Source: Rhodopirellula sp. SM50 (lineage in GTDB: Bacteria > Planctomycetota > Planctomycetia > Pirellulales > Pirellulaceae). From it: DNA of 64,000 nucleotides. Both the position numbers and the translations under genes were made by a program. This document shows positions 28,101 to 35,874 of this stretch, in pieces. The DNA is taken from positions 124,001-188,000 of the forward strand of contig NZ_NTFY01000003.1 in NCBI RefSeq assembly GCF_002289565.1, given 5' to 3'. Each line of letters opens with the position of its first letter. Positions within the stretch are counted from its first letter, which is position 1. The notes beneath the pieces are model-generated. The model saw only the letters and a list, made by a program, of their open reading frames with translations. It was not told the origin of the DNA and made no database searches.

Positions 28101-29001
28101 TGCCGAACCGTGGGCGTTCAACTTGCACACCGGCGAGCCGAAGACACGGCCGCACCCGTTGACCGGCGCCGACAGCCAGTGGCGTTTCAGTCGCCCGGGG
28201 CACCACTGCGGCGTCATCACCGCGACGCCGAATATGATGTTCTTTCGCTCCGGATTCATCGGCTATTACGATTTGTACGAGGACAGCGGCACACGGCATT
28301 TCGCCGGTCAGCGACTCGGTTGCTGGGTCAACGCCATTCCGGGCAACGGGCTGGTGATGATCCCCGAAGCCAGTGCGGGCTGTGTGTGTCAATTTTCGAT
28401 CGCATCGACCGTGGTGATGGAGCCGAAAACGGAAAACAAGTCTTGGGGGATATTCAGCGCCGTCGGTCCGACCACGCCGGTCAAACGGATCGGCATCAAC
28501 TTCGGTGCGCCGGGCGACCGCAAAGAAATCGCTGGCCGCGAGTGGTTCGGCTATCCCAGACCCAGCAGCCGGGCGCGGTTGGAGTTCGTTTTTGATTTGA
28601 AACCGCAATTGTCCAGCGGTGGAGGCTGGTACAGCCGCAATCTTGAATCGGTCGAACTGGGGGATTCGGACAAACCCTGGGTTTACGCTTCGGGGGCACG
28701 GGGGCTGAAACAATTTGAAATCCCGCTGCTGGGAAAAGACGATCCGAAGGCGACGTATGACGTCAAGTTCTTATTCGCCAACTTGGACGAATCCGATTCG
28801 GGCGCGTTCGCGATCAAGCTACAATCAGAAATCGTGAAGTCGGGGATCGTCATCGCGGCGACACCGGGGCAACCGGCCAAGTCGCAAACGATTGAATTTT
28901 CCGACATCACGGTCAACGACAAACTGTTGGTTGAACTCGTTCCCGAAGATCCGTCACGGCTGCCGATCGTGTCGGGAATCGAGGTCACACGAAAGGAATA
29001 G
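25105..29001 (+). CDS. Large secreted PQQ-like beta-propeller protein with Rossmann insert
   Basis: This 1298-residue protein has an N-terminal signal peptide ending near SSSVLADW. Residues from about 31 to 460 form a PQQ-like propeller (repeats such as VYFGSDDGRVYCLRATDGEVVW and the block SRWPVRTGVLIDGDTAYFGA). A methyltransferase-like Rossmann segment follows, with CLVIGNGRGRLAYELA at residues 501-516. A second propeller half begins near residue 645. A conserved motif of Cys1073, PGNG and Cys1093-x-Cys1095 comes next, and a malectin-like beta domain may end the protein. The two halves resemble the proteins at 42893 and 44269. No CxxCH haem site is present. It may bind a redox cofactor or be only a scaffold. 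ATG 25117 is an alternative start. Confidence 0.82.
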   Translation: MALSMNVRTIPGISFLACLFLSSSVLADWPAYLNGNARAGFTSEHLAPSLRQAWTYQSPAKPVKAWSGPREDPIEGHEMKHRVDFDDALQVVTADGRVYFGSTVDHRLHCVDAKSGQPIWDFYTEGPIRLAPTLAHGNVYFGSDDGRVYCLRATDGEVVWQMRVGPQDDRLLSRGEMISRWPVRTGVLIDGDTAYFGAGVFPHETVYLCAVNAKDGSILWRNDTISEQDAGRNDLSPQGYLLANDHYLYVPSGRSLPVAISKATGKIVFQRTHSWRTDAGGVVGGTKALLGDGQVYAGGPHHFLAMDQETGNVGESWINGRQMVLAGELAYLMDGEKIFCVNRAEHAKASQEKQKWFLKLRERPTTPEKLAHAKRMMKEAMKGGILWEYASDFDDVLIATENAVIAGGLNEVVMLDRSSGETLWQASVDGNVRGLSVGDHLLTVSTDSGNIYAYRSDVTTEQAATWPGPLSAPFPADDLTEFYESAARQILQRSGQQTGYCLVIGNGRGRLAYELARQSELTIYAVEPDAETAAASREALQRAGIHATRITVVNTPIDDMPFSNYFANLIVSESMLLDGQLPGDPEQIARHLKPCGGVVILGRPAGAANLPQLAPAEQTLAWLTQFYQQEEGEVVTGADWQLLRRGKLPGAGNWSHQYGNVANTSYSDDHRIRDGLGVLWYGDPGPSAMINRHEAAGAPLSTNGRMFIQGTDRLMAYDAYNGTFLWDYENPGAIRTGVFNNRETHNLAASDDALFVAINNQCIALDAATGTVNATYQTPESPDGVQRAWAYLAYDDGQLFGTSTIRQELEQRMRRRGLTVKSQTDAVFAVDTETGERMWTYRGSNILHTTIAIGPERIYFIDSSITPEERQQLYLKDKSNLKALTGEAAKQAEAEMKNYDVRLAVALDRRSGEKLWEKPVNVTDTTNVSAGGGSLTLMVADGHVVLCGANANGHYWKQFLSGQFDRRKLLVLDATDGTELWSKNANYMNRPAVVGNEIYAEPWAFNLHTGEPKTRPHPLTGADSQWRFSRPGHHCGVITATPNMMFFRSGFIGYYDLYEDSGTRHFAGQRLGCWVNAIPGNGLVMIPEASAGCVCQFSIASTVVMEPKTENKSWGIFSAVGPTTPVKRIGINFGAPGDRKEIAGREWFGYPRPSSRARLEFVFDLKPQLSSGGGWYSRNLESVELGDSDKPWVYASGARGLKQFEIPLLGKDDPKATYDVKFLFANLDESDSGAFAIKLQSEIVKSGIVIAATPGQPAKSQTIEFSDITVNDKLLVELVPEDPSRLPIVSGIEVTRKE

Positions 29002-29003
29002 CC

Positions 29004-30032
29004 ATGAACCCCTGCAAACAATCATTCCCCAGCAAAGCAACCGCACTGGTTTCGGTCGCGCTGTTCTCGATCGCACTGGTTTCGATCTCGTGGGCGGCGG
29101 TCGCCGATGCTTGCCAGGTCCCGGTGTTCCGCTACGCCTTGGAGCGTTGGCCGGCGGACAATTATGAGCTTGTCGTGTTGCACGACGGCCCGCTCGGCGA
29201 TGCCGAATCGAAGCTCGTCGAACACTTGCGGGCGTCCGATCATCAATCGTCGGTTTCAGCCAACTGCGGCGTCAGACTGATCGAAGCGGCCACGCTTCAA
29301 GACGAGCAGCTGAAATCGGCGTGGGCGAAACATGGCAAATCCGGCAAACCGGTTTTGGTGTCGCTGTATCCCGTGACGGCTCAAGAGGTCCCCGATCGCC
29401 TGATTGCCGCTGCGCCCTTGAACTCGGAGTCGGTCGGCAACCTGGTCGACTCCCCAATCCGACAGGAGATCGCAAAACGGTTGGTCGGGGGAGAGTCTGC
29501 CGTTTGGATCTTTGTGCCCTGTGGTGACCCCAAGCAAGACGAGGTCGCGCTGGGCAACTTGACACGCTTCGTTCAGCAAAACGAACAATCGTTGGAGTTG
29601 CCCGAACAGGAAGAGGTCGAGGACGAACAGGCATTGTTGGAGCAGTCGGCGATCGACCTGCGTTTGGATTTTTCGATCCTCACCCTCCGACGCGATGACC
29701 CCGCGGAGCAGTTTTTGTTGAAGATGCTGTTGGCCAGTGAGCCGGATCTGGAAGGACTCGATCAACCGATGGCGTTTCCGGTGCTGGGTAGGGGCCGTGT
29801 GCTGTACGCCCTGGTCGGCAAGGGAATCTCGGAATTGACGATCGGGTTGGCCTCGCGTTTCATCATCGGCCCCTGTTCCTGTCAGGTCAAAAATCAGAAC
29901 CCCGGTTTTGACCTGTTGATGGCTGTCGACTGGGAAAAGAAAATCGGTACGGCAAAGTTGAGCGACCCGTTGCCGGAGACGTCGGCCGCCCCGGTGCTGC
30001 TGACCATTCCGCCCGGACGAAACGCCAAGTAG
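29004..30032 (+). CDS. Secreted FRYALERW-family protein (unknown function)
   Basis: This 342-residue protein has a signal peptide ending in WAAVADA, directly before CQVPVFRYALERW. It shares that start with the gene at 41730. Other shared blocks are SAVWIFVP, AFPVLGRGRVLYAL, and the C-x-C element GPCSCQVKNQNPGFDLL with Cys291 and Cys293. No helix follows at the C-terminus, unlike its relative. Two bases separate it from the upstream propeller gene, and AAAGGA inside that gene serves as ribosome site. The tight link to the propeller suggests a periplasmic partner, perhaps thiol- or metal-related. Function is not known to me. Confidence 0.72.
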   Translation: MNPCKQSFPSKATALVSVALFSIALVSISWAAVADACQVPVFRYALERWPADNYELVVLHDGPLGDAESKLVEHLRASDHQSSVSANCGVRLIEAATLQDEQLKSAWAKHGKSGKPVLVSLYPVTAQEVPDRLIAAAPLNSESVGNLVDSPIRQEIAKRLVGGESAVWIFVPCGDPKQDEVALGNLTRFVQQNEQSLELPEQEEVEDEQALLEQSAIDLRLDFSILTLRRDDPAEQFLLKMLLASEPDLEGLDQPMAFPVLGRGRVLYALVGKGISELTIGLASRFIIGPCSCQVKNQNPGFDLLMAVDWEKKIGTAKLSDPLPETSAAPVLLTIPPGRNAK

Positions 30033-30431
30033 TCCGGTCGGACGCTGTGAAAGCGGCTCAGCCGATCGAGGATCGCCCCGTTCCCAGGCCCCCTCGTCGT
30101 GATTCTGCGATTTTTACCGTGCTTTCCGCGAAAAAGCGTTTCTCCGTCGCAGGGCGTCCCGCAGCTTCTAGCTGGCATTCAGCTTATCGGTTGACGAATT
30201 CTCGAGGCCCGGAGGGCCGGCAGAGTGTCTGCCGGCGGCGTGACGGCCTGTCGATTGAATCCGATCACGCATGGGATCAGCCGTTTCGCACGTCGATCAG
30301 CGACGGTCCCGATGCCGAATCTGCGTGGGAAGAGACCCCCGCGGGTCAACGGCGTGTCGATAAGGTATCATCAAAGTCTAATCCTATTGCCCGCCGGGAC
30401 CATTTATTTGATTCCACCAAGGTTGCTCTCC
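30033..30431. other. Intergenic region with palindrome
   Basis: No gene is visible in these 399 bases. A perfect 9-base inverted repeat with a 3-base loop lies at 30216-30236 (GCCGGCAGA and its complement). The promoter of the regulator gene downstream should lie in the 3' part, but no clear site was found. Confidence 0.5.
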
Positions 30432-31337
30432 ATGACCACCGTCCTGATCGTCGATGATTCCGCCGTCTGCCAGCGAGTCGCCGGCGCCTGTGTCCAAGCG
30501 GCTGGATGCGACGTCCGCTATGCCGCCGATGGATGTGAAGCCCTTGAATCGGTCAACACGGAAAAGCCCGACATCGTGTTGACGGACCTGCAGATGCCCA
30601 AGATGGACGGGTTGGAACTGGTCGAACGGCTTCGGGATGTGTATCCACAATTGCCGGTGATCCTGATGACGGGATTCGGCAGCGAAGAAGTGGCCGCCCG
30701 CGCGCTGCGGGCCGGGGCATCGAGTTATGTGCCCAAGGAGAACCTCAGCAAGGGACTCAGCGAAGCACTCCGAACCGTCATGTCGGTGGTGCATGCGATT
30801 CAGGAGCGGGAAAAGGTCTTGGCCTTCTTGGAGGAGAGCCAGTCCCGTTTCGTTTTGGGGTATGAACCCGGTGGGACCCAAGCGCTGGTCGGCTATCTGC
30901 ACGAACAACTGAAACTGCTGAACTATTTTGACGAATCGACATTGGTGCAACTGACCACTGCGCTCAGCGAATCGATCACCAACGCCATCGACCACGGCAA
31001 CCTGGAACTGGACTCTGACTTGCGTGAAGAGGACGACGGTTCCTATCGTGATCTCGGTGAAGAGCGGATTCAACAGCCACCGTATTGTGATCGGCGGGTG
31101 ACCGTGATGGCGACGTTGACACAGTCCGAGGTCAAGTTTGTCATCAGAGACGAGGGGCCAGGATTTGATCCGTCGTCGTTGCCCGATCCGACCGATCCGG
31201 AAAACCTGCTCAAGGCCAGTGGCCGCGGCATCATGTTGATTCGCACCTTCTTGGACGAAGTCACGTTCAGCGAAAAAGGCAACGAAGTCACCTTGATCAA
31301 ACGCCGCGATTCCATCGACGGCGAGGGGGAGAGCTGA
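30432..31337 (+). CDS. Response regulator fused to RsbW-type HATPase
   Basis: This 301-residue protein combines a receiver domain with a histidine-kinase-like ATPase domain. Receiver residues are Asp8/Asp9 (VLIVDDS), phosphorylation site Asp52 (TDLQMPKMDG), Thr80 and Lys102 (YVPKE). The ATPase part has an N box with Asn184 (SESITNAIDHGN), a G box from Asp240 (DEGPGFDP) and SGRGIMLIRT, which is the SpoIIAB/RsbW pattern. Such proteins often bind a sigma factor or anti-anti-sigma factor, here controlled by phosphorylation. No partner gene is adjacent. ATG 30432 begins the receiver directly. Confidence 0.85.
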   Translation: MTTVLIVDDSAVCQRVAGACVQAAGCDVRYAADGCEALESVNTEKPDIVLTDLQMPKMDGLELVERLRDVYPQLPVILMTGFGSEEVAARALRAGASSYVPKENLSKGLSEALRTVMSVVHAIQEREKVLAFLEESQSRFVLGYEPGGTQALVGYLHEQLKLLNYFDESTLVQLTTALSESITNAIDHGNLELDSDLREEDDGSYRDLGEERIQQPPYCDRRVTVMATLTQSEVKFVIRDEGPGFDPSSLPDPTDPENLLKASGRGIMLIRTFLDEVTFSEKGNEVTLIKRRDSIDGEGES

Positions 31338-31404
31338 GACAAGGAGATGGGGAGACAAGGAGATGGGGAGACAGGGAGACAGGGAGACAGGGAGACAGGG
31401 AGAT
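31336..31404. repeat. Purine-rich microsatellite
   Basis: Two 16-base units containing GAGACAAGGAGATGG are followed by four to five 8-base units (GGGAGACA). The array begins at the stop codon of the regulator gene and lies in the 178-base gap before the M23 peptidase gene. Confidence 0.8.
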
Positions 31405-31515
31405 TGGATACGCGGGGGAAGGGATTCGACTAGGATCTTGGTTTGACGATTTCAGCTTTCGCTGTGACCGAGCAAACCAACCGAGCAAACCACTCGCCCC
31501 GACTTCAGCATCAAC

Positions 31516-34209
31516 ATGATTTGGAACCACCGGAAACGCCATCACCCGATCCAGGTGCGTCCGATTGAACGACTCGAATCACGATCGTTGCTTTCGGCCG
31601 ATTTCGCTGCTCCGGTGGGCGATTTGCGGATCGAGCCGATCTCCGATCATGGCCATCACGAATCGGTCATCGCATCGGCCTTGTCCGGTGACGGGGATGT
31701 GCACACCGCTCACCGGCAGAGCGTCTTGCTCGGCGCGGAGGCTCCGCAGAACGCCTCGTCACCCAACCTGCGTCTGATCACCGGATACGTTCGTGACGGG
31801 CAGGGCAATCCGATCGCGGCGCCATTTTTGGGGCAGCGTCTGGCGATCCAAGTTCAATTCGAAACGACGGATCTGCCTGCCGGGGCGTCTTATGCGTTTC
31901 ACTTCACCGTCGATGGGGTGACGCTCGGCAGCGGAATCGTGACGACCGGCGCGGGGCAGTCGATCCACACCGGGTTTCGTTGGCGGGCCGGCTGGTTTGC
32001 CACGCCGGGCACCCACAACGTCGTCGTGACCGTCGACGCGTTTAACACCATTTTCGAAAGCGACGAAACGGACAACACGTTCAGTTTTAGCTTCACCACC
32101 GGCCAAGCGACGTTTGCCCAGCCGTTGATCTGGCCTGTGGAAGGCGCCCCCTACTCCAACCACGCCTTCCTAAATTACGTCGACGTCGATCCGACGACGG
32201 GAATCCGAGACTTTCGTGGTGGCAGTTATGCTTACGACGGCCACTCGGCGTGGGACATCGCCGTGCGGGGGTATGACGAGCAAGACGCCGGCATCGAAAT
32301 TTATGCCGCCGCCGACGGGGTGGTCATCGATACGCATGACGGCGAGTTTGATCGGCAAACCAATCTGGGGTCCACCTTCCCTCCGGTCAACTACGTCGTG
32401 GTCGATCATGGCGGCGGCTGGACGACCAGGTACGTTCACCTGCGCCGCGATTCGGTCCAAGTTGCCGTCGGCGACACGCTCTCCGCCGGAGACAAACTCG
32501 GCTACATGGCCAGTTCTGGTTGGTCCGATATCACGCATCTGCACTTCGCGTTGGAACATCACGGGTTCTCCGTCGAACCCTGGTACGATCCATCTGTCTT
32601 CCTGGACGCCTCGATCGCTTCGCTCCACTACATCGCCGAGAGCCAACATGTGCTCAGCAACGGGATTTCCAACGTCCCCGTGGCGGCGCATGTCCGCGAA
32701 GGCACCTCGCGGGTCAGCGTCTTTGAGCAGAAGTCGGGACAGCTCGTTTACACTTGGAATTGGTTTTCCGGTGTCGAACAGGGAGATGTGATTCACTTGG
32801 ATTGGCGGCGTCCCGACGGATCGGTGTTCTGGGTCAATGAAACCACGGCGGGAAATGATTGGGCACATCAATGGCGTTGGTTTTCTTATCGCTTTCCCAA
32901 CACGCCCGAATTGGGGACGTGGACCATCGATGTCCTCGTCAACGGAGTCAAACTCGCCGAACAATCCTTCGTCATTGCTCCCCAAGGAGTCCCCGAGGCT
33001 CGTGTCTTGCAAGGCGGCGCATTGATCGTTGATGACCGCGTCACTCCGATCGATTTCGGGACGGTCCCGCAATCGTCGTTCGCTCCATCTCAGAGCTTTA
33101 TCGTCGAAAATCACGGCGAAGCGGTTCTCAACATCGGCGACGTCTCGGTTCCGGCCGGCTACACCATCACCAACCCACTTCCGACCTCTTTGGCCGCCGG
33201 TCAGTCAGACACGCTGACGGTTCAACTCTCGACCACGACACCAGGTCACTTCGCCGGTCAGGTGCGAATTGCAACCGACGACGAGGACGAGGGCGTTTAT
33301 GAGTTCTCGGTTGAAGCAATCGTGACCTCCACCACGCAGCCACAGCAGTTGATTCTGGGCATCAATGAACGAAAAGAATCCGAGGGGTCGACGCTGTTTG
33401 GCAACGTCCGCCGCGGCGACCAGGGGGCGGGGACGTCGCAACCGTTGGTGGTGAACCTGGCTTCGGATTCTGCGTCGGTTTCGGTTCCCGACTCGGTCAC
33501 GATTCCGGCGGGCAGCGATCGCGTGATCTTCCCGATCGTGACCACCCCCGACGGCGTGATCACGGCTGATCGTGTCGTGCAGCTGTCGGCGACATCCGCG
33601 GTCACGCCGGCTGCCCACAATGAATTTCTGTTGATTGACGTACCGTTGCCACCGACGATCGCCGATGTCAGCGTCAATGCCGGAGATGCCTCTCGGTCGT
33701 CGCTCGATTCGGTGGCCGTCCGGTTTGATCAGGTCGTAAGCATCGATTCATCCGGCCCCGATCCGGCAGTTGAGATTGTCAATCCAGCCACGGATGCTTC
33801 GCTGCCGATTGGCGTGTCGGCATCGATCGTGGACGGCAAGACGGTTCTGGAAATCAGTTTCTCGAATCCCGCAGCGATCGCTGACGGCAACTACGTGCTG
33901 AACCTCAACGCCCAGTTGATCACGGCTTCCGGTCTTCCGCTGGACGGAAACCGAAATGGCGTCGTCGATGGAGAAGACGATTTTCAGTTCGGCGCCGAAA
34001 CGTCCGATGCGTTCTTCAAGTTCTATGGCGACACCGACGGCGATCGCGATGTCGATGGACAGGACTACGGTCGCTTCGGACTCAGTTTCTTGAAATCGAC
34101 CGGGCAGGCGGGTTTCGACCCCCGCCTAGACGCCGATTTCGATGGCGACGTGGACGGGCAGGACTACGGTCGATTCGGAATCCGGTTTCTAAGGACGTTG
34201 CCGGATTGA
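31516..34209 (+). CDS. Secreted M23 peptidase with CARDB-like and dockerin domains
   Basis: This 897-residue protein starts with the planctomycete motif RPIERLESRSLLSA (residues 15-28), a marker of surface or extracellular proteins. A CARDB-like beta domain follows (about 86-200), ending ETDNTFSFSF. The LytM/M23 zinc peptidase comes next: His243 and Asp247 in GHSAWDIA and His341-x-His343 in HLHF. It should cut peptide cross-links in cell wall or another protein. A DUF1573-like segment (about 511-560) precedes further beta domains. The C-terminus has two calcium-loop copies of a type I dockerin-like module, each containing DGQDYGRFG. All zinc-site residues are present, so it is probably active. 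Confidence 0.83.
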   Translation: MIWNHRKRHHPIQVRPIERLESRSLLSADFAAPVGDLRIEPISDHGHHESVIASALSGDGDVHTAHRQSVLLGAEAPQNASSPNLRLITGYVRDGQGNPIAAPFLGQRLAIQVQFETTDLPAGASYAFHFTVDGVTLGSGIVTTGAGQSIHTGFRWRAGWFATPGTHNVVVTVDAFNTIFESDETDNTFSFSFTTGQATFAQPLIWPVEGAPYSNHAFLNYVDVDPTTGIRDFRGGSYAYDGHSAWDIAVRGYDEQDAGIEIYAAADGVVIDTHDGEFDRQTNLGSTFPPVNYVVVDHGGGWTTRYVHLRRDSVQVAVGDTLSAGDKLGYMASSGWSDITHLHFALEHHGFSVEPWYDPSVFLDASIASLHYIAESQHVLSNGISNVPVAAHVREGTSRVSVFEQKSGQLVYTWNWFSGVEQGDVIHLDWRRPDGSVFWVNETTAGNDWAHQWRWFSYRFPNTPELGTWTIDVLVNGVKLAEQSFVIAPQGVPEARVLQGGALIVDDRVTPIDFGTVPQSSFAPSQSFIVENHGEAVLNIGDVSVPAGYTITNPLPTSLAAGQSDTLTVQLSTTTPGHFAGQVRIATDDEDEGVYEFSVEAIVTSTTQPQQLILGINERKESEGSTLFGNVRRGDQGAGTSQPLVVNLASDSASVSVPDSVTIPAGSDRVIFPIVTTPDGVITADRVVQLSATSAVTPAAHNEFLLIDVPLPPTIADVSVNAGDASRSSLDSVAVRFDQVVSIDSSGPDPAVEIVNPATDASLPIGVSASIVDGKTVLEISFSNPAAIADGNYVLNLNAQLITASGLPLDGNRNGVVDGEDDFQFGAETSDAFFKFYGDTDGDRDVDGQDYGRFGLSFLKSTGQAGFDPRLDADFDGDVDGQDYGRFGIRFLRTLPD

Positions 34210-34334
34210 CGCGTGGTGCACGGGGTTTTGTGGGGTTTTTTGAGTCCATTGTGACGCCGACGCACGTTCTTCACGGGAGTGCATCGGGTAGTCTGTTGGC
34301 GAGCAGATGGATCCAATCGCCAAACGTTGCAATC

Positions 34335-34412
34335 GCTCGCTTGCGCGTCCCGTTGGGGTCGGTCGCTTACGCGTCCCGTTGGTGCCGCTCGCTTACGCGT
34401 CCCGCTGGGGTG
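34335..34412. repeat. Three 26-base tandem repeats
   Basis: Three head-to-tail copies of a 26-base unit (core CGCTTACGCGTCCCG) at 34335-34360, 34361-34386 and 34387-34412. They differ at a few bases. They lie in the short gap before the VWA gene and end about 30 bases before its start. Confidence 0.85.
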
Positions 34413-34442
34413 TCTATTCTTCCTTCTCGTCCGAGGTGATTT

Positions 34443-35855
34443 GTGCCCGATCTTGTCACCGTTTCCAACGGCAAACGGTTCTTTCGTATTCCGACCGAAC
34501 AGCTTCCCAAGGCTCGTCGCGCGGGGTTCTACCGGCCGGCGGTTTTGAGTCGAACGATTGTGTCGGACGGGACACAGATCTTCGAGATCCCGATCAGCGA
34601 TCTCTCGGCGGCGTTGGCGGACGGGTTTCGTGACGTGCTGGCGATTGAACGACCGTCGATCGTTTGCGATCCCATCGACTCCCCCAGCGCGTCCACCGAC
34701 GAGCGCGGCAGCGGGGGGGCCGAGACGGCCACGACCGAAGCCGAATCAGAGGACATCTCCGCCTATCGCCGTGCGGAACTGGAGCAGCAGGCCTTGCACG
34801 AGCAGCTGCGAGCTGACGTCGACGCAGCCTCGTTGATTTGGACACCCGTTGCACTGATGCGGCTGTGGTGGTTCGAACGGCGTGAGGGATTGGTGGCGCA
34901 ATTCCGAACCAGCGGATTGAGCATCGCGCTGCATGTCGCGCTGTTGTTGCTGTTGTCGACCGTCTTCTTGGTCGAGGAGCAGATCGCCAAGCCGGACATC
35001 ATCACCGTTTCCACCGCCGTCGAAGATGCGATCGAAGAAGTCGTGATCGAGCAGGTCGAGTTGGAGGTGACCGAACCGGTTGACGAGGTGGTCGAAGAAG
35101 TCAGCGAGTCGATCGAAGTGCTGTCGGAAGTCACCGAACAATTTGTGTCGGTCGACTTGAGTGACTCCTTTGACGGCAATCTGCTCGCGGCGCCGGCGAG
35201 TTCCTCGGGTGATGGCGAGGCGATGGAAAAACCGGCCAAAGCCAAAGTGCAATTTTTCGGTTCAAAGACCGAGGCGATTGATTTTGTGTTCGTGATCGAT
35301 AATTCCAACAGCATGACGCAGGGGCGTTTCGAAACCGCCCTGAACGAACTGGTCAAAGCGGTCGACAAGCTCAACAAACGTCAAAAGTTCTACGTGATCT
35401 TCTACAGCGACACCGCCTATCCGCTCTTTCACCCCTACGCCCCGAAAACGCTGGTCCCCGCCACGCCCCAGAACAAGCAACTGCTGGTCAAGTGGTTGCA
35501 AACCGTACCGCTGTGTCTGAGAACCAACGGCAAAGAAGCGCTTCAGCTGGGGTTCAATCTCAACCCCGACATCATGTTCGTGCTCGGCGACGGAGCCTTC
35601 ACCGACGGAGCCTCCCGGTACTTCAGCGAGCGACCAAACAAGAAAGTGGTGGTTCACACCCTGGGGATGGAGGTCAGCGGAAAGAACGCGCAAACGTTCA
35701 AGCAACTTGCCGCCAAACATCGCGGCACCTACCAAGACGTCGGTGTTCATCCGCAAGCCGCACTGATCGCCAAACAGTTGCCTCGCCCACGACTGAAAAC
35801 CAGAAACGGGTACTGGGGATTAAAATTGCCGGCTAACAACAAAAAGATGCAGTAG
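34443..35855 (+). CDS. Membrane-anchored VWA-domain protein
   Basis: This 470-residue protein starts with GTG at 34443, supported by a GAGG site about 6 bases upstream. A single helix lies at about residues 158-178 (IALHVALLLLLSTVFLVEE), followed by an acidic Val/Glu-rich linker. A von Willebrand A domain with the metal site DNSNS (Asp286) in FVFVIDNSNSM comes after. The predicted topology puts the VWA domain outside the cytosol. The N-terminal 150 residues are of unknown type and include two IP-x-x-x-L repeats (FFRIPTEQLPKA and FEIPISDLSAAL). It lies 19 bases upstream of a TPR-like membrane protein, suggesting co-transcription. Confidence 0.78.
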   Translation: MPDLVTVSNGKRFFRIPTEQLPKARRAGFYRPAVLSRTIVSDGTQIFEIPISDLSAALADGFRDVLAIERPSIVCDPIDSPSASTDERGSGGAETATTEAESEDISAYRRAELEQQALHEQLRADVDAASLIWTPVALMRLWWFERREGLVAQFRTSGLSIALHVALLLLLSTVFLVEEQIAKPDIITVSTAVEDAIEEVVIEQVELEVTEPVDEVVEEVSESIEVLSEVTEQFVSVDLSDSFDGNLLAAPASSSGDGEAMEKPAKAKVQFFGSKTEAIDFVFVIDNSNSMTQGRFETALNELVKAVDKLNKRQKFYVIFYSDTAYPLFHPYAPKTLVPATPQNKQLLVKWLQTVPLCLRTNGKEALQLGFNLNPDIMFVLGDGAFTDGASRYFSERPNKKVVVHTLGMEVSGKNAQTFKQLAAKHRGTYQDVGVHPQAALIAKQLPRPRLKTRNGYWGLKLPANNKKMQ

Positions 35856-35874
35856 CTCCGAGTGTGGACGCCGA

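Noticed and set aside
27445-28713. Reverse-strand frame of 422 codons opposite the large propeller gene
   Set aside because: The forward gene has a coherent propeller and C-x-C motif through this region; the reverse frame has none.
31336-31404. The purine-rich array as a CRISPR
   Set aside because: Units are 8-16 bases without spacers.
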